A DNA stretch of 64,000 bases from contig NZ_JACOQH010000003.1 in assembly GCF_014297335.1 (NCBI RefSeq), forward strand, positions 1 to 64,000, given 5' to 3'. Below are positions 1-8,127 of the stretch, piece after piece. This DNA is from Roseburia_D yibonii (GTDB lineage Bacteria; Bacillota; Clostridia; Lachnospirales; Lachnospiraceae). The notes beneath the pieces are model-generated. The model saw only the letters and a list, made by a program, of their open reading frames with translations. It was not told the origin of the DNA and did no database searches. Within the stretch, counting starts at the first letter, position 1. Each line of letters opens with the position of its first letter. Position numbers and translations under genes: made by a program.

Positions 1-27
1 CTGTAGCTTGTCGATCGGTTTGTACAT
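1..27 (-). CDS. start of a gene leaving the window (partial)
   Basis: An ATG at 25-27 on the minus strand opens a frame beginning MYKPIDKLQ. A GAGGG ribosome binding site lies about nine bases upstream, and a TATAAT box sits at 107-112 with no strong -35. Only nine codons are inside the window, so the product cannot be named. The stretch 28-159 holds this promoter and leader and nothing else I can see. Confidence 0.45.
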
Positions 28-159
28 TGTTTTAGTCCCTCGTATGCTCAAAATCTGTAAAAAACTGCAAGAAAAACGATTTGTTTTCGTCAAAATCCTT
101 GCTATCATTATACCAGAAAGTGGGGCAAAAGTCAGTAAAATCAAGTGTTTGCGGCTTGA

Positions 160-969
160 TCAGCAGACACTACTTAATAACTGACTATATGCTTCTACCT
201 TACGAAATGTATTTCCTAACATTTCTCGATTCCTGTATTCTCTAATAGCTTCCATATCAAACTCCGCATAAAAAATTCCCTCAGTTTTATCATCAGCCAG
301 CAAAACTGTGTTATCAACACATTTTCCATTTCTATCCCAGCAAATTGGGCTATATGCGCAGGAACATCCAGCATTATCTCCATTCGGATTTGCCATAGCA
401 ACTGCAACCATATTTTCATAAGCTCTTGTAGAAAGTGCCCTGATTCTTGGTTGCATAGAACCGCAATCATTTGGGACAAGAATAACCTCAGCTCCTTTTA
501 ACATCAGTATTCTTGCACTTTCTGGGAACTCTCTGTCATAACAAATCATAATACCTAATTGTATTCCTTCAAAATCACACACCTTAAATTCTTTCCCTGA
601 TTCAACATCTCTTTCATCTGCGAAATCACAGGTATGCACCTTAGAGTATTTCATCAATATATTACCCGACTTATTGATAACAAAGGCTGAGTTCTGCGGT
701 TGCTTACTACCTTTTGTAAATGCAGTGATTACTACACCTATTTTATATTTTTTAGCATTCTCACATATTTTCGTAATCCTCATATCATCATCTGCAATAC
801 TTTTTTCATATGCCATAGGCAAATCATATCCTGTAACAAAGCATTCTGGCAGTAAAAGAATATCCGCATGTTTTTCCGAAGCCTCTTTCATTGCTATAAT
901 GATACTTTCAATATTTTTATCTATTTGTGCATTAATGGCACGTTTTTGTAATATTGCAATCTTAAACAT
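160..969 (-). CDS. carbon-nitrogen hydrolase (nitrilase family)
   Basis: A 269-residue cytoplasmic amidase/nitrilase-fold enzyme. Members hydrolyse a non-peptide C-N bond through a Glu-Lys-Cys triad. All three are visible: E42 in LLPECF, K110 in YSKVHTC and C143 in MICYDREFPE. Length matches single-domain members, and AGGAGAAAGTGA precedes the ATG. The natural substrate cannot be read from the sequence. The gene is clearly AT-richer than guaA two genes away, and together with the next gene forms an AT-rich accessory patch at the window edge. Confidence 0.85.
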   Translation of the reverse strand: MFKIAILQKRAINAQIDKNIESIIIAMKEASEKHADILLLPECFVTGYDLPMAYEKSIADDDMRITKICENAKKYKIGVVITAFTKGSKQPQNSAFVINKSGNILMKYSKVHTCDFADERDVESGKEFKVCDFEGIQLGIMICYDREFPESARILMLKGAEVILVPNDCGSMQPRIRALSTRAYENMVAVAMANPNGDNAGCSCAYSPICWDRNGKCVDNTVLLADDKTEGIFYAEFDMEAIREYRNREMLGNTFRKVEAYSQLLSSVC

Positions 970-1039
970 TCACTTTCTCCTATCTGTTATCATTTAAGTC
1001 ACTCCATCCATTCACCTGTAGTGAACCCAATATATCTTG

Positions 1040-2020
1040 TCACTTAATCAGTTCCATTTCATTTTCCATCTTTACAAATCCATATCTTTCATACAAAGGT
1101 CGTCCCATATCGGTTGCCTCTAATGCAATATGTGATATGCCCTGCTCCCTCGCATCTTTTATCAATAAATCCAATGTGTGATATGCAATTCCCTGTCTAC
1201 GATATTCCGGATTGGTATACATATTCATGATATAAGCCTTTTTGCCTGTCGGGTTATGATATGTCGGCATAACCTGATAAAAGCTGACTCCACCTGCACC
1301 GATAAACTTTCCGTTATCATATACCAAATATGCAACATGCTCTCCAGTTTTCAATGCATGTCTATAATATGCATATGATTCCTTCTCTACCAGAGACATA
1401 TCCACATCATCCGACAATTTATTAGCTGCACGCAGGACAATTATTCTCGTTCTTACTAATTCATCAACATCTTTCATTGTTGCTTTCTTATATTCAAATC
1501 TTTCTATATGATCATATGTGCAACCACCCAATGGTTCGTCAAATGTCATTGTTACGTTCTTGTCAATAACAGAATCTGTTAATTTTTTCGTAAAGCAGAT
1601 AATTCTATTTGCTTCTACAAAACCCATTTTTAAGTGAAATTTGCGACTATTTTCATTATCTAGCTCACAATCACTGGCAAATTCTGTACACCCCTGCTCC
1701 TTTGCCCACTTCTGACAGGTCTCTAACAGACCTCTTGCCAGTCCTCTTTTTCTATATTCCGCTTTTATAAAAATCCCTTCCAAGTACCCTACTGGACTTG
1801 AAGCTGTGCCTTCTACATAGTCATGTCTTAATCCACATTGTGCGAAACCAACTGCGCCTGCATCTGCCACTGCAATAAAAACTCTCCCCTTCTCTTTGCT
1901 AATATAATCGTAAAATTCCCTTGCCAATTCTTCAATGGTATGTGATTTCCACATCTGAATCGCCAATTTTGCTACTATCTGTACATCCTCCAAAGTTGCT
2001 ACTCTAATATCCATTTTCAT
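1040..2020 (-). CDS. double GNAT acetyltransferase, N-half like AAC(6')
   Basis: A 326-residue protein with two GNAT folds in tandem. The first half (about residues 1-145) closely follows aminoglycoside 6'-N-acetyltransferases: LRHDYVEGT, SSPVGYLEGIF, the acetyl-CoA loop EYRKRGLARGLLE and FASDCELDN. The second half (about 165-326) has its own loop, NPEYRRQGIAYHTLDLL, and ends in a typical RYGFVKMENEM tail. A longer frame exists, but TAGGAGTG just upstream of the ATG at 2018-2020 fixes this start. Resistance is an inference from family resemblance; the second domain's substrate is unknown. The gene is AT-rich like its neighbour. Confidence 0.8.
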   Translation of the reverse strand: MKMDIRVATLEDVQIVAKLAIQMWKSHTIEELAREFYDYISKEKGRVFIAVADAGAVGFAQCGLRHDYVEGTASSPVGYLEGIFIKAEYRKRGLARGLLETCQKWAKEQGCTEFASDCELDNENSRKFHLKMGFVEANRIICFTKKLTDSVIDKNVTMTFDEPLGGCTYDHIERFEYKKATMKDVDELVRTRIIVLRAANKLSDDVDMSLVEKESYAYYRHALKTGEHVAYLVYDNGKFIGAGGVSFYQVMPTYHNPTGKKAYIMNMYTNPEYRRQGIAYHTLDLLIKDAREQGISHIALEATDMGRPLYERYGFVKMENEMELIK

Positions 2021-2101
2021 TATCACTCCTACAGCCGATATAAGATTTATCCCTATTACTCCGCCCACAAATAGAGCCAAACTAGAGCCATTCGATAAAA
2101 C

Positions 2102-2141
2102 AAATGCCGGAAACCTGCATAAATACAGGCTTTCGGCATTT
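2102..2141 (-). terminator. terminator of guaA
   Basis: A near-perfect 15-bp hairpin (AATGCCGAAAGCCTG, eight-base loop, its complement) lies just beyond the guaA stop and is followed on the minus strand by TTTGTTTT. The symmetry would also let it act on the other strand. Confidence 0.8.
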
Positions 2142-2148
2142 CTGTCCG

Positions 2149-3723
2149 TTATTCAAACTCAATCGTTCCAGGTGGCTTACTCGTCAGATCGTAGAATACA
2201 CGATTGACTCCTTTCACCTCATTTATAATTCTGCTCATCACCGTCTGCAATACTGCGAACGGAATCTCTGCGGATTCCGCGGTCATGAAATCAACGGTGT
2301 TGACCGCACGAAGCGCTACTGCGTAGTCATAGGTTCTTTCATCGCCCATGACACCGACGGAACGCATATTGGTAAGTGCCGCAAAGTACTGGTTCGGCAT
2401 CCAGGACGGTTCCTCGCCGTTGGCTTTTTTGTAATCGGCAACCGCCTTGTCTACTTCCTCGCGGTAAATCGCGTCGGCATCTTGTACAATACGAACCTTT
2501 TCTGCTGTCACTTCACCGATGATACGGATTCCAAGTCCCGGTCCCGGGAACGGCTGACGGAAAACAAGTTTTTCCGGAATGCCCAGTTCAAGACCGGCTT
2601 TTCTTACTTCATCTTTGAAAAGATTGCGAAGCGGTTCAATGATTTCCTTGAAATCAACGAAATCAGGAAGCCCCCCTACATTGTGGTGGGATTTGATGAC
2701 TGCGGATTCACCGCCGAGTCCGGATTCCACAACGTCCGGGTAGATCGTTCCCTGCGCAAGGAAATCCACTGCTCCGATTTTTTTTGCTTCCTCTTCGAAA
2801 ACACGGATAAATTCTTCCCCGATGATCTTACGTTTTTTCTCCGGTTCTGTGACACCGGCAAGTTTTCCGTAATAGCGCTCCTGCGCATTGACACGAATAA
2901 AGTTTAAGTCAAACTGACCGTTTGGTCCGAATACGCTCTCTACCTCATCGCCTTCGTCCTTTCTTAAGAGACCATGATCTACAAAGACACAGGTCAGCTG
3001 CTTTCCGATCGCGCGTGACAGGATTCCTGCCGCAACGGACGAATCCACTCCGCCGGATAACGCAAGAAGAACCTTTCCATCGCCGACTTTCTCACGGATG
3101 GACTGAATGGTCTCTTCTACGAAAGAATCCATTCTCCAGGTTCCGGCACAGCCGCAGACGTTACGCACAAAGTTATAGATCATCTGTGTGCCGTTTACGG
3201 TATGAAGGACTTCCGGATGAAACTGGATCGCATAGAGTTTCTTTTCTACATTCTGTGCTGCCGCGATCGGGCAGTCCGCAGTATGGGCAACCACCTCAAA
3301 TCCCGGTGCCGCCATCTCAATACGGTCAAAATGGCTCATCCAGCAGATCGATGTTTCCGGCATTCCCTGAAACAGAACTGCATTCGGTGCATAATGGATT
3401 TCTGTCTTTCCGTATTCTCCAACCTCTGGTGTGATGACTTTTCCGCCGAGTTTGTGCATCATAAGCTGCGCACCATAGCAAAGTCCAAGTACCGGAATTC
3501 CAAGCTCAAAAAGTTCTTTCTGATAAGAAGGAGAGTCCTCTTCGTAACAGCTGTTCGGCCCTCCTGTCAGAATGATACCCTTTGGATTCATAGCTTTGAT
3601 CTTCTCAATGTCTGTTTTATAAGAATAAATCTCGCAATAAACATTGCATTCTCTGACTCTGCGGGCAACCAGCTGGTTGTATTGTCCGCCGAAATCAAGT
3701 ACAATGACTAATTCTTTGTCCAC
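2149..3723 (-). CDS. guaA: GMP synthase (glutamine-hydrolysing)
   Basis: This enzyme converts XMP, ATP and glutamine to GMP in purine synthesis. The 524-residue length is normal. The N-terminal class I amidotransferase shows C82 in GLCYGAQ and the H169/E171 pair in QFHPEV. The ATP-pyrophosphatase loop is SGGVDSS at 223-229. The protein ends in the characteristic PPGTIEFE dimerisation tail. Both catalytic halves are complete. A hairpin terminator follows. No purine riboswitch is visible in the 81 bases before spoIIID. Confidence 0.97.
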   Translation of the reverse strand: MDKELVIVLDFGGQYNQLVARRVRECNVYCEIYSYKTDIEKIKAMNPKGIILTGGPNSCYEEDSPSYQKELFELGIPVLGLCYGAQLMMHKLGGKVITPEVGEYGKTEIHYAPNAVLFQGMPETSICWMSHFDRIEMAAPGFEVVAHTADCPIAAAQNVEKKLYAIQFHPEVLHTVNGTQMIYNFVRNVCGCAGTWRMDSFVEETIQSIREKVGDGKVLLALSGGVDSSVAAGILSRAIGKQLTCVFVDHGLLRKDEGDEVESVFGPNGQFDLNFIRVNAQERYYGKLAGVTEPEKKRKIIGEEFIRVFEEEAKKIGAVDFLAQGTIYPDVVESGLGGESAVIKSHHNVGGLPDFVDFKEIIEPLRNLFKDEVRKAGLELGIPEKLVFRQPFPGPGLGIRIIGEVTAEKVRIVQDADAIYREEVDKAVADYKKANGEEPSWMPNQYFAALTNMRSVGVMGDERTYDYAVALRAVNTVDFMTAESAEIPFAVLQTVMSRIINEVKGVNRVFYDLTSKPPGTIEFE

Positions 3724-3804
3724 GACTTTTTCCTCCTGGTATTTTCAATCTATCTTCCTATTATAAGGGAGCAGTTTCAAGTTTACAAGTAGAAGTTGTA
3801 TCTT

Positions 3805-4059
3805 TTATATGTGCTGATGCAGATATTTTTCTTTGGTTGCCATTCCGCCGCGGATATGGCGCTCGGATTTGTTGACATCTAAGACTTTTCTCGCCTCTGC
3901 GGCAAGTGTCGGGTTGATCTGTACAATGCGCTCCGTTACATCCTTATGTACCGTACTCTTGCTGATTCCGAATTTCTTTGCGGTCTGACGCACGGTCGCG
4001 TTGTTTTCAATGATATAATTTGCGATATTTATAACTCTCTCCTCAATATAGCTTTTCAC
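3805..4059 (-). CDS. spoIIID: sporulation transcription factor SpoIIID
   Basis: An 84-residue helix-turn-helix regulator that tunes mother-cell (sigma-E) gene expression during sporulation. The sequence follows the family from end to end: IEERVINIANYIIENNATVRQTAK, the recognition region FGISKSTVHKDV, and RHIRGGMATKEKYL near the C-terminus. It starts at GTG (4057-4059) behind AGGGG. It lies upstream of guaA on the same strand. A sigma-E-like promoter sits 30 to 60 bases upstream, as expected for this gene. Confidence 0.95.
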   Translation of the reverse strand: MKSYIEERVINIANYIIENNATVRQTAKKFGISKSTVHKDVTERIVQINPTLAAEARKVLDVNKSERHIRGGMATKEKYLHQHI

Positions 4060-4088
4060 AAAAAATCCCCTGCGATACTAATTGTTAC

Positions 4089-4117
4089 ATTGTATGCCGG
4101 GGATTCTTTTATATGTC
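4089..4117 (-). promoter_or_regulatory. sigma-E-type promoter of spoIIID
   Basis: On the minus strand GACATAT is followed after 14 bases by CATACAAT. The -10 is a perfect match to the Bacillus sigma-E consensus, and the ATA core of the -35 is present. spoIIID is a known sigma-E target, so sequence and context agree. Confidence 0.65.
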
Positions 4118-4179
4118 TGTCTAATTTTTTGGTCCGCCATGCGATCTTTCTGTCACCATAAGATCCTTACCTAATTATA

Positions 4180-4472
4180 TTACAGATATCCATACAGACC
4201 TGCGCCTACTGCCGCTGCATATATCAGGAAAAGACTGACCAGCGCCAGCCATGCAATGACCTTAAAAACACCATTGCTTTTTTGGCTCTCTTTTTTACTT
4301 TTTTTGCTGCTCCTTTTGTTCTGCTTCCGGTGTCTGTTCCGAAAAAAAGCAGATTGAAGATAATGAGCAAAACCTCTGTGAGCAGGATCCCAATTCCTTT
4401 TCCGGTATGATACCGCTCCACAGTTCCGTAGCTTTCTTTTCCGGGTTTCTCATATACATAATAGGAAAACAT
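4180..4472 (-). CDS. small two-helix membrane protein requiring a -1 frameshift
   Basis: The ATG at 4470-4472 has AGGAG ten bases upstream and starts a frame MFSYYVYEKPG with one hydrophobic helix (GIGILLTEVLLIIFNLLFFG). In that frame the lysine-rich stretch is followed by a non-membrane tail ending at 4224. Shifting -1 at the seven-A run (4299-4305 on the plus strand) instead gives a second clear helix (IAWLALVSLFLIYAAAVGAG) and a stop at 4180. The run forms a canonical A_AAA_AAA slippery heptamer in the upstream frame. It could be programmed slippage, a real indel or a sequencing error. The product is about 97 residues and I do not recognise its family. Confidence 0.5.
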
Positions 4473-4591
4473 GCGTTATACGCTCCTGGCGTCATTTTAC
4501 TGATTCTCCCCTGAATTTTTTTCTTTAAACTCATAATCATTTTCATGCCGATCGCCTTTTTTTTCGTATCTGTTGTCTGTTTTCTGCTGTT

Positions 4592-4933
4592 TTAGAAATT
4601 CTTTCCGTCCCAGCCCCAGTCATTGATGCCCTGGTAAGTAATGTACACGGCACTTCCCGGGATTCCGAGCCGTTCTTTAAAGATACGGCAAATCTCCGCT
4701 GTCATTGCGTTATACTCTCTTGCGGAAGCGCTTCCGAACAGCTTTACCGAAACAAATGCTCCCTTGTCCAGCTTTTTGCCTCCCATGTAAAGATCGTAAT
4801 TATCCTCAAATCCCAACATCAAAAAACCTTCCGGTTTATTTACGATCGAGATCGCGCGTCCCAGATCTGCTTTCAAGTTTTCGCGTTTCTCCCTGCTCAC
4901 CGGGATAGAAATTTTTGAATCAATAAACGGCAT
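4592..4933 (-). CDS. MIF-like tautomerase
   Basis: A 113-residue protein resembling macrophage migration inhibitory factor and its D-dopachrome/phenylpyruvate tautomerase relatives. These enzymes use an N-terminal proline exposed after Met removal. The ATG at 4931-4933, behind AGGAGGT, gives exactly MPFIDSKI. A GTG-started frame beginning MADMPF would bury the proline, so I reject it. The C-terminal AVYITYQGINDWGWDGKNF matches the MIF pattern VYINYYDMNAANVGWN. It is the last gene of an operon (GGDEF, HAD, unknown, MIF), starting 18 bases after the preceding stop. Whether it is exported is not visible; there is no signal peptide. Confidence 0.85.
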   Translation of the reverse strand: MPFIDSKISIPVSREKRENLKADLGRAISIVNKPEGFLMLGFEDNYDLYMGGKKLDKGAFVSVKLFGSASAREYNAMTAEICRIFKERLGIPGSAVYITYQGINDWGWDGKNF

Positions 4934-4951
4934 ATCCGCCACCTCCTGTTT

Positions 4952-5356
4952 TTATTTGATGACCGGCTGGAAATCCTCGGTATCTCCGCAGAAAAATCCG
5001 CCGATCTTTCCTGTGATCGTCTGCATGATATGTTTTGCGTGTGTATAATGTTCCGCGTCGATCGTCACAAAAAACATGGTCTTTACGCCCTGTTCTGTAA
5101 GCCAGTTCTTACTGTATTCGTCGCGAAATTCCGCCCTGGTCCACTCGAAATCCATCGAGCGTTCTTCCGGGATCACCACTTCAAGGACTCCCGCCGCTTC
5201 CCAGATCTCAAGTTCCAGGTCTGCTTCCTCCTGCAGCGCATCCGCGATCTCACGCACTGTGATCTCTTTTTGCTGCATGTAAAACCATTCTTTTGGAGCA
5301 TCCGCCGCCCCATGGTTCTTTTCACGAATCTTTTTTAATTTTGACTTGTTTTTCAT
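4952..5356 (-). CDS. conserved protein of unknown function
   Basis: A 134-residue soluble protein. Its ATG overlaps the stop of the upstream HAD gene (ATGA), and GGAGG lies in the end of that gene, so the two are translationally coupled. The first 30 residues are basic (KNKSKLKKIREKNHG). The rest is acidic and mixed alpha/beta, with an EEADLELEIWEAAGVLEVVIPE stretch split around a turn and an FFVTIDAEHY strand near the C-terminus. No motif points to an enzyme. Co-transcription with a GGDEF sensor and the tautomerase is the only functional hint. Confidence 0.75.
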   Translation of the reverse strand: MKNKSKLKKIREKNHGAADAPKEWFYMQQKEITVREIADALQEEADLELEIWEAAGVLEVVIPEERSMDFEWTRAEFRDEYSKNWLTEQGVKTMFFVTIDAEHYTHAKHIMQTITGKIGGFFCGDTEDFQPVIK

Positions 5357-6147
5357 TCCATTTCCTCCAGTATCTGCCGCAGGGAATCCTCCACACGTCT
5401 GCATGCCGTCGCACGCACATCCCGCATGGTCGGATTACACGTCTCCATCAGATAGGGATGTCCGACAAATTCCAACATCGTCCGGTCATTTTCATTATCT
5501 CCGAACGCAGCCATCTCCTCCGGCAGGATATCAAGTTTTTCTCCGATCTCTTTTAAGGCAGAACCCTTGCTTGTGCCAAGCGGCGCGAAATCCACCCAGC
5601 GGTTTCCGGATGTCACGATCAGACAGCTGTCACCAAACGCCCGCTTAAAATCCGCCGTTGCCCCGTCACGCTTATCTTCCGGTGTAAAATAGGAAACCTT
5701 CATGATCGGTTCCTCGATCCGCTCCGGTTTATCTATGACCGTGATATTATTTCCAATATCGTCACGCAGATAGGTCACGAAAGACGGATCTTTCGGGATC
5801 ACATAACTCGTGCACTCCCCCGATATCAGCACTTCGCAGTCCGGGTGTTCCAGTACGGTGTTGCTGATACGCATTGCCAGTCCATCCTCAAACTGCCGCT
5901 TCATCAATACCTGGTCCAGATGCATGACCAGCGCCCCATTTTCACACAGATACATGATCTTGTCCTTGACCGGCGCAAACAACCGCTGCAGGCTCGGATA
6001 CTGTCTTCCGCTTGCCGGCATAAAAGAAACACCCCTTTTTGTCAGTTCCTCGATCAGTGGAAAGAGTTCCGGGCGGCATTTGGTCGCTCCGTCCAGAAGC
6101 AGTGTGCCATCCAGATCACACGCTATCAGTTTTATTTTTGTTTTCAT
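5353..6147 (-). CDS. Cof-type HAD-IIB phosphatase
   Basis: A 264-residue haloacid dehalogenase superfamily hydrolase of the Cof (IIB cap) group, which dephosphorylates sugar phosphates or other small metabolites. Motif I is CDLDGTLL (D11 and D13, the nucleophile and acid), and motif IV is GDNENDRTMLEF near residue 217. GSALKEIGEKL supplies the conserved lysine. Length and layout are standard. The start overlaps the GGDEF gene stop by four bases (ATGA) and its own stop overlaps the next start, so it sits in a tightly coupled operon. Substrate unknown. Confidence 0.9.
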   Translation of the reverse strand: MKTKIKLIACDLDGTLLLDGATKCRPELFPLIEELTKRGVSFMPASGRQYPSLQRLFAPVKDKIMYLCENGALVMHLDQVLMKRQFEDGLAMRISNTVLEHPDCEVLISGECTSYVIPKDPSFVTYLRDDIGNNITVIDKPERIEEPIMKVSYFTPEDKRDGATADFKRAFGDSCLIVTSGNRWVDFAPLGTSKGSALKEIGEKLDILPEEMAAFGDNENDRTMLEFVGHPYLMETCNPTMRDVRATACRRVEDSLRQILEEME

Positions 6148-7751
6148 CTTCTGCTATCCTCTATATGCATTTTCTGTTTTATATTTGATTTGTTTTCATA
6201 CATGCTGACATCGGAGCGGTTTCTTGTCCCTTCAAAACTTTCGTCCCGCTCCGGATCAAACTGCGCGTAACCGCACGCGATATGGATCGGATAATGCTCC
6301 GGATCGCTGTTATATTTTTCCTCTTCCGTGCGCATTACCTCAATGCAGAAAAGGATCGGACATCTTGCGGCATGCTCCACGATACAGCAGAATTCGTCCC
6401 CGCCGATGCGGTAGACCTTTCCATAAGGATCAAAGATCTTTTCTATGATCCGCGCGGCATTTCTAAGGTAAGTGTCTCCCTCCACATGACCGTGTTCGTC
6501 GTTGCATTCCTTCAGATTATTCAGATCAAAGGAGACAAACATCTTTCCTCTGGCGCTTTTCATCTGCGACATGTCCTCCATATAGGCATTCCGGTTGTAA
6601 AGCCCCGTCAGGACATCATGGATCGCCAGTTCCTCATACACCTTTGCCTTCCGTCCCTTTTCGATCGTATCCACTGCATAGAATGCCGCCTCGTAACCGA
6701 GCATCAGCACAAACGCCAGGAATACAAAGCGTCCGAACAGATCCGCGTCACCGATATGGCGGTAATACAGCACGATATCCGTCACTGTTGCCGCCGAAAG
6801 CAGGATCATTCCTACGGTACTGATCTTCGCGTGCCGGTCGATCTGATGGCGGAACGCCTTATATAGCAGACATCCGATCATATAAAACAACGCGATACAC
6901 AACATCATATGAGTCAGCCAGAGTGTTTCTTTCATATCCGCGATACCAAAAAACTGAAGTCCAAGCACAAACACCATCTCACAGGTATTGATCGCAAACA
7001 GCACCTTCCAGAGCTTCCGGTCCCCGATATTCAAAAACTCCCGCACAAATAAAACAAACGGAATCCCCATCAACATCAAAAGGATATACGCCATAAACGA
7101 TGCCGCGATCCGGTCCCGCACGATCAGCATCATCGCGTCCGTCTCATTTGCCGACCAGACACCAAATATCGCCGAAAACATGCCCAGATGCAGCAGGCTG
7201 TTCCCGATCTCCGCCTTCCTGTGTACAATGCACCAGTAAACGATCATTCCAAATCCCAGTATGACGATCAGCGCGCTGACAAAAAACGTGATGACCGACT
7301 GCGCGAAGATCTTATAAAAAGCCTCCTGCTCTTTTCCGGTATAAAACGTGCAGTCTTGATACCGGACGTTTTGATATACCGGCGTCAGTTTGATCTTTAT
7401 CTCTTTTGTTCCATATGGGACTGCCACAAAATTCCAGTGTGAGCCGGTCGTGCGTCCCCAGATTCCGCCTGTCCTTGTATTTTCATAGATCGGCTTTCCA
7501 TCCGCGTAAGCCCACACAAGCTGGTGATTCGTGAAAAATACGATATTTTTCTGCATCCCCCCATAATCCTCCGCCGCAAACGAAAAGATCTCGCTTCCGT
7601 CCGCCTGTCTGGTGGTCGTGTCGGGGCTTGTTTCATCCATGCTTCCAAACTCCGTGATCTTAAAATTGGCTGCATACGCCAATAAGATCAACGCCAGCCC
7701 TGCTGCAATGACCAGGTACGGCATCCATCTTTTTATTCTTCTTATTAACAT
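6144..7751 (-). CDS. membrane sensor with GGDEF diguanylate cyclase domain
   Basis: A 535-residue protein with three parts. An N-terminal anchor (about 12-28) is followed by an extracytoplasmic beta-rich region to about 145. Six or seven membrane helices run to about 365. A C-terminal GGDEF domain has the active-site GGDEF at 450-454. The layout resembles 7TM-DISM sensors. The active site looks competent for c-di-GMP synthesis. There is no RxxD inhibitory site five residues before GGDEF, so product inhibition is doubtful. It heads a four-gene operon with HAD, unknown and MIF-like genes, joined by ATGA overlaps. Confidence 0.88.
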   Translation of the reverse strand: MLIRRIKRWMPYLVIAAGLALILLAYAANFKITEFGSMDETSPDTTTRQADGSEIFSFAAEDYGGMQKNIVFFTNHQLVWAYADGKPIYENTRTGGIWGRTTGSHWNFVAVPYGTKEIKIKLTPVYQNVRYQDCTFYTGKEQEAFYKIFAQSVITFFVSALIVILGFGMIVYWCIVHRKAEIGNSLLHLGMFSAIFGVWSANETDAMMLIVRDRIAASFMAYILLMLMGIPFVLFVREFLNIGDRKLWKVLFAINTCEMVFVLGLQFFGIADMKETLWLTHMMLCIALFYMIGCLLYKAFRHQIDRHAKISTVGMILLSAATVTDIVLYYRHIGDADLFGRFVFLAFVLMLGYEAAFYAVDTIEKGRKAKVYEELAIHDVLTGLYNRNAYMEDMSQMKSARGKMFVSFDLNNLKECNDEHGHVEGDTYLRNAARIIEKIFDPYGKVYRIGGDEFCCIVEHAARCPILFCIEVMRTEEEKYNSDPEHYPIHIACGYAQFDPERDESFEGTRNRSDVSMYENKSNIKQKMHIEDSRR

Positions 7752-7839
7752 ACTCCTGCTACCTCTGTATCCAAACTTTCCCTATTATCACAATATCTTA
7801 TATACCGCATTTTTTCAAGGTTTTTCTCTCGCTTTACAG

Positions 7840-7867
7840 TTGCTTTTTTCCGAGGTTATGGTACAAT
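7840..7867 (+). promoter_or_regulatory. promoter of the thiC transcript
   Basis: TTGCTT and TACAAT separated by 16 bases lie just upstream of the TPP aptamer, placing the start of transcription near 7874. Confidence 0.5.
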
Positions 7868-7875
7868 AGGGGCAT

Positions 7876-7970
7876 ACAAACAGGGGAGCCTGCGACAAGC
7901 CGGCTGAGAGTAAGCTGTACTGCTTAGACCCTTAACCTGATTTAGATAATGCTAACGTAGGGAAATAATG
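7876..7970 (+). ncRNA. TPP (THI-box) riboswitch
   Basis: The conserved THI-box segments occur in order: ACAGGGGAGCC, CTGAGAG, GACCCTTAACCTGAT and the 3' strand GCTAACGTAGGGA. This is the thiamin-pyrophosphate aptamer. It is followed 50 bases later by an intrinsic terminator and then thiC, so thiamin pyrophosphate would shut off thiC by premature termination. Confidence 0.95.
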
Positions 7971-8020
7971 ACTGTAACGGATTCTTTGGATTATCGATCC
8001 ACAGGATCCAGCTTATAGAA

Positions 8021-8054
8021 ACGGAATACTTGCGTTTTGGTATTCCGTTTTTTT
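8021..8054 (+). terminator. riboswitch-controlled terminator before thiC
   Basis: A nine-bp stem (ACGGAATAC / GTATTCCGT) with a ten-base loop followed by seven Ts, lying between the TPP aptamer and thiC. It is the likely expression platform. Confidence 0.88.
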
Positions 8055-8127
8055 GTTATGGAAATGACCTCTTATCTTTATGGATCAGGCGCGCAAAAGA
8101 CTATTTTGATAGAAAGAGAGATAAGAA

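Noticed and set aside
2104..2907. A 267-codon plus-strand open frame
   Set aside because: Antisense to guaA, cysteine/arginine-rich and without domain features; a codon-bias shadow.
4295..4546. An 83-codon minus-strand frame overlapping the small membrane-protein gene
   Set aside because: It has no ribosome binding site and lacks membrane helices; the overlapping frame with AGGAG is better supported.
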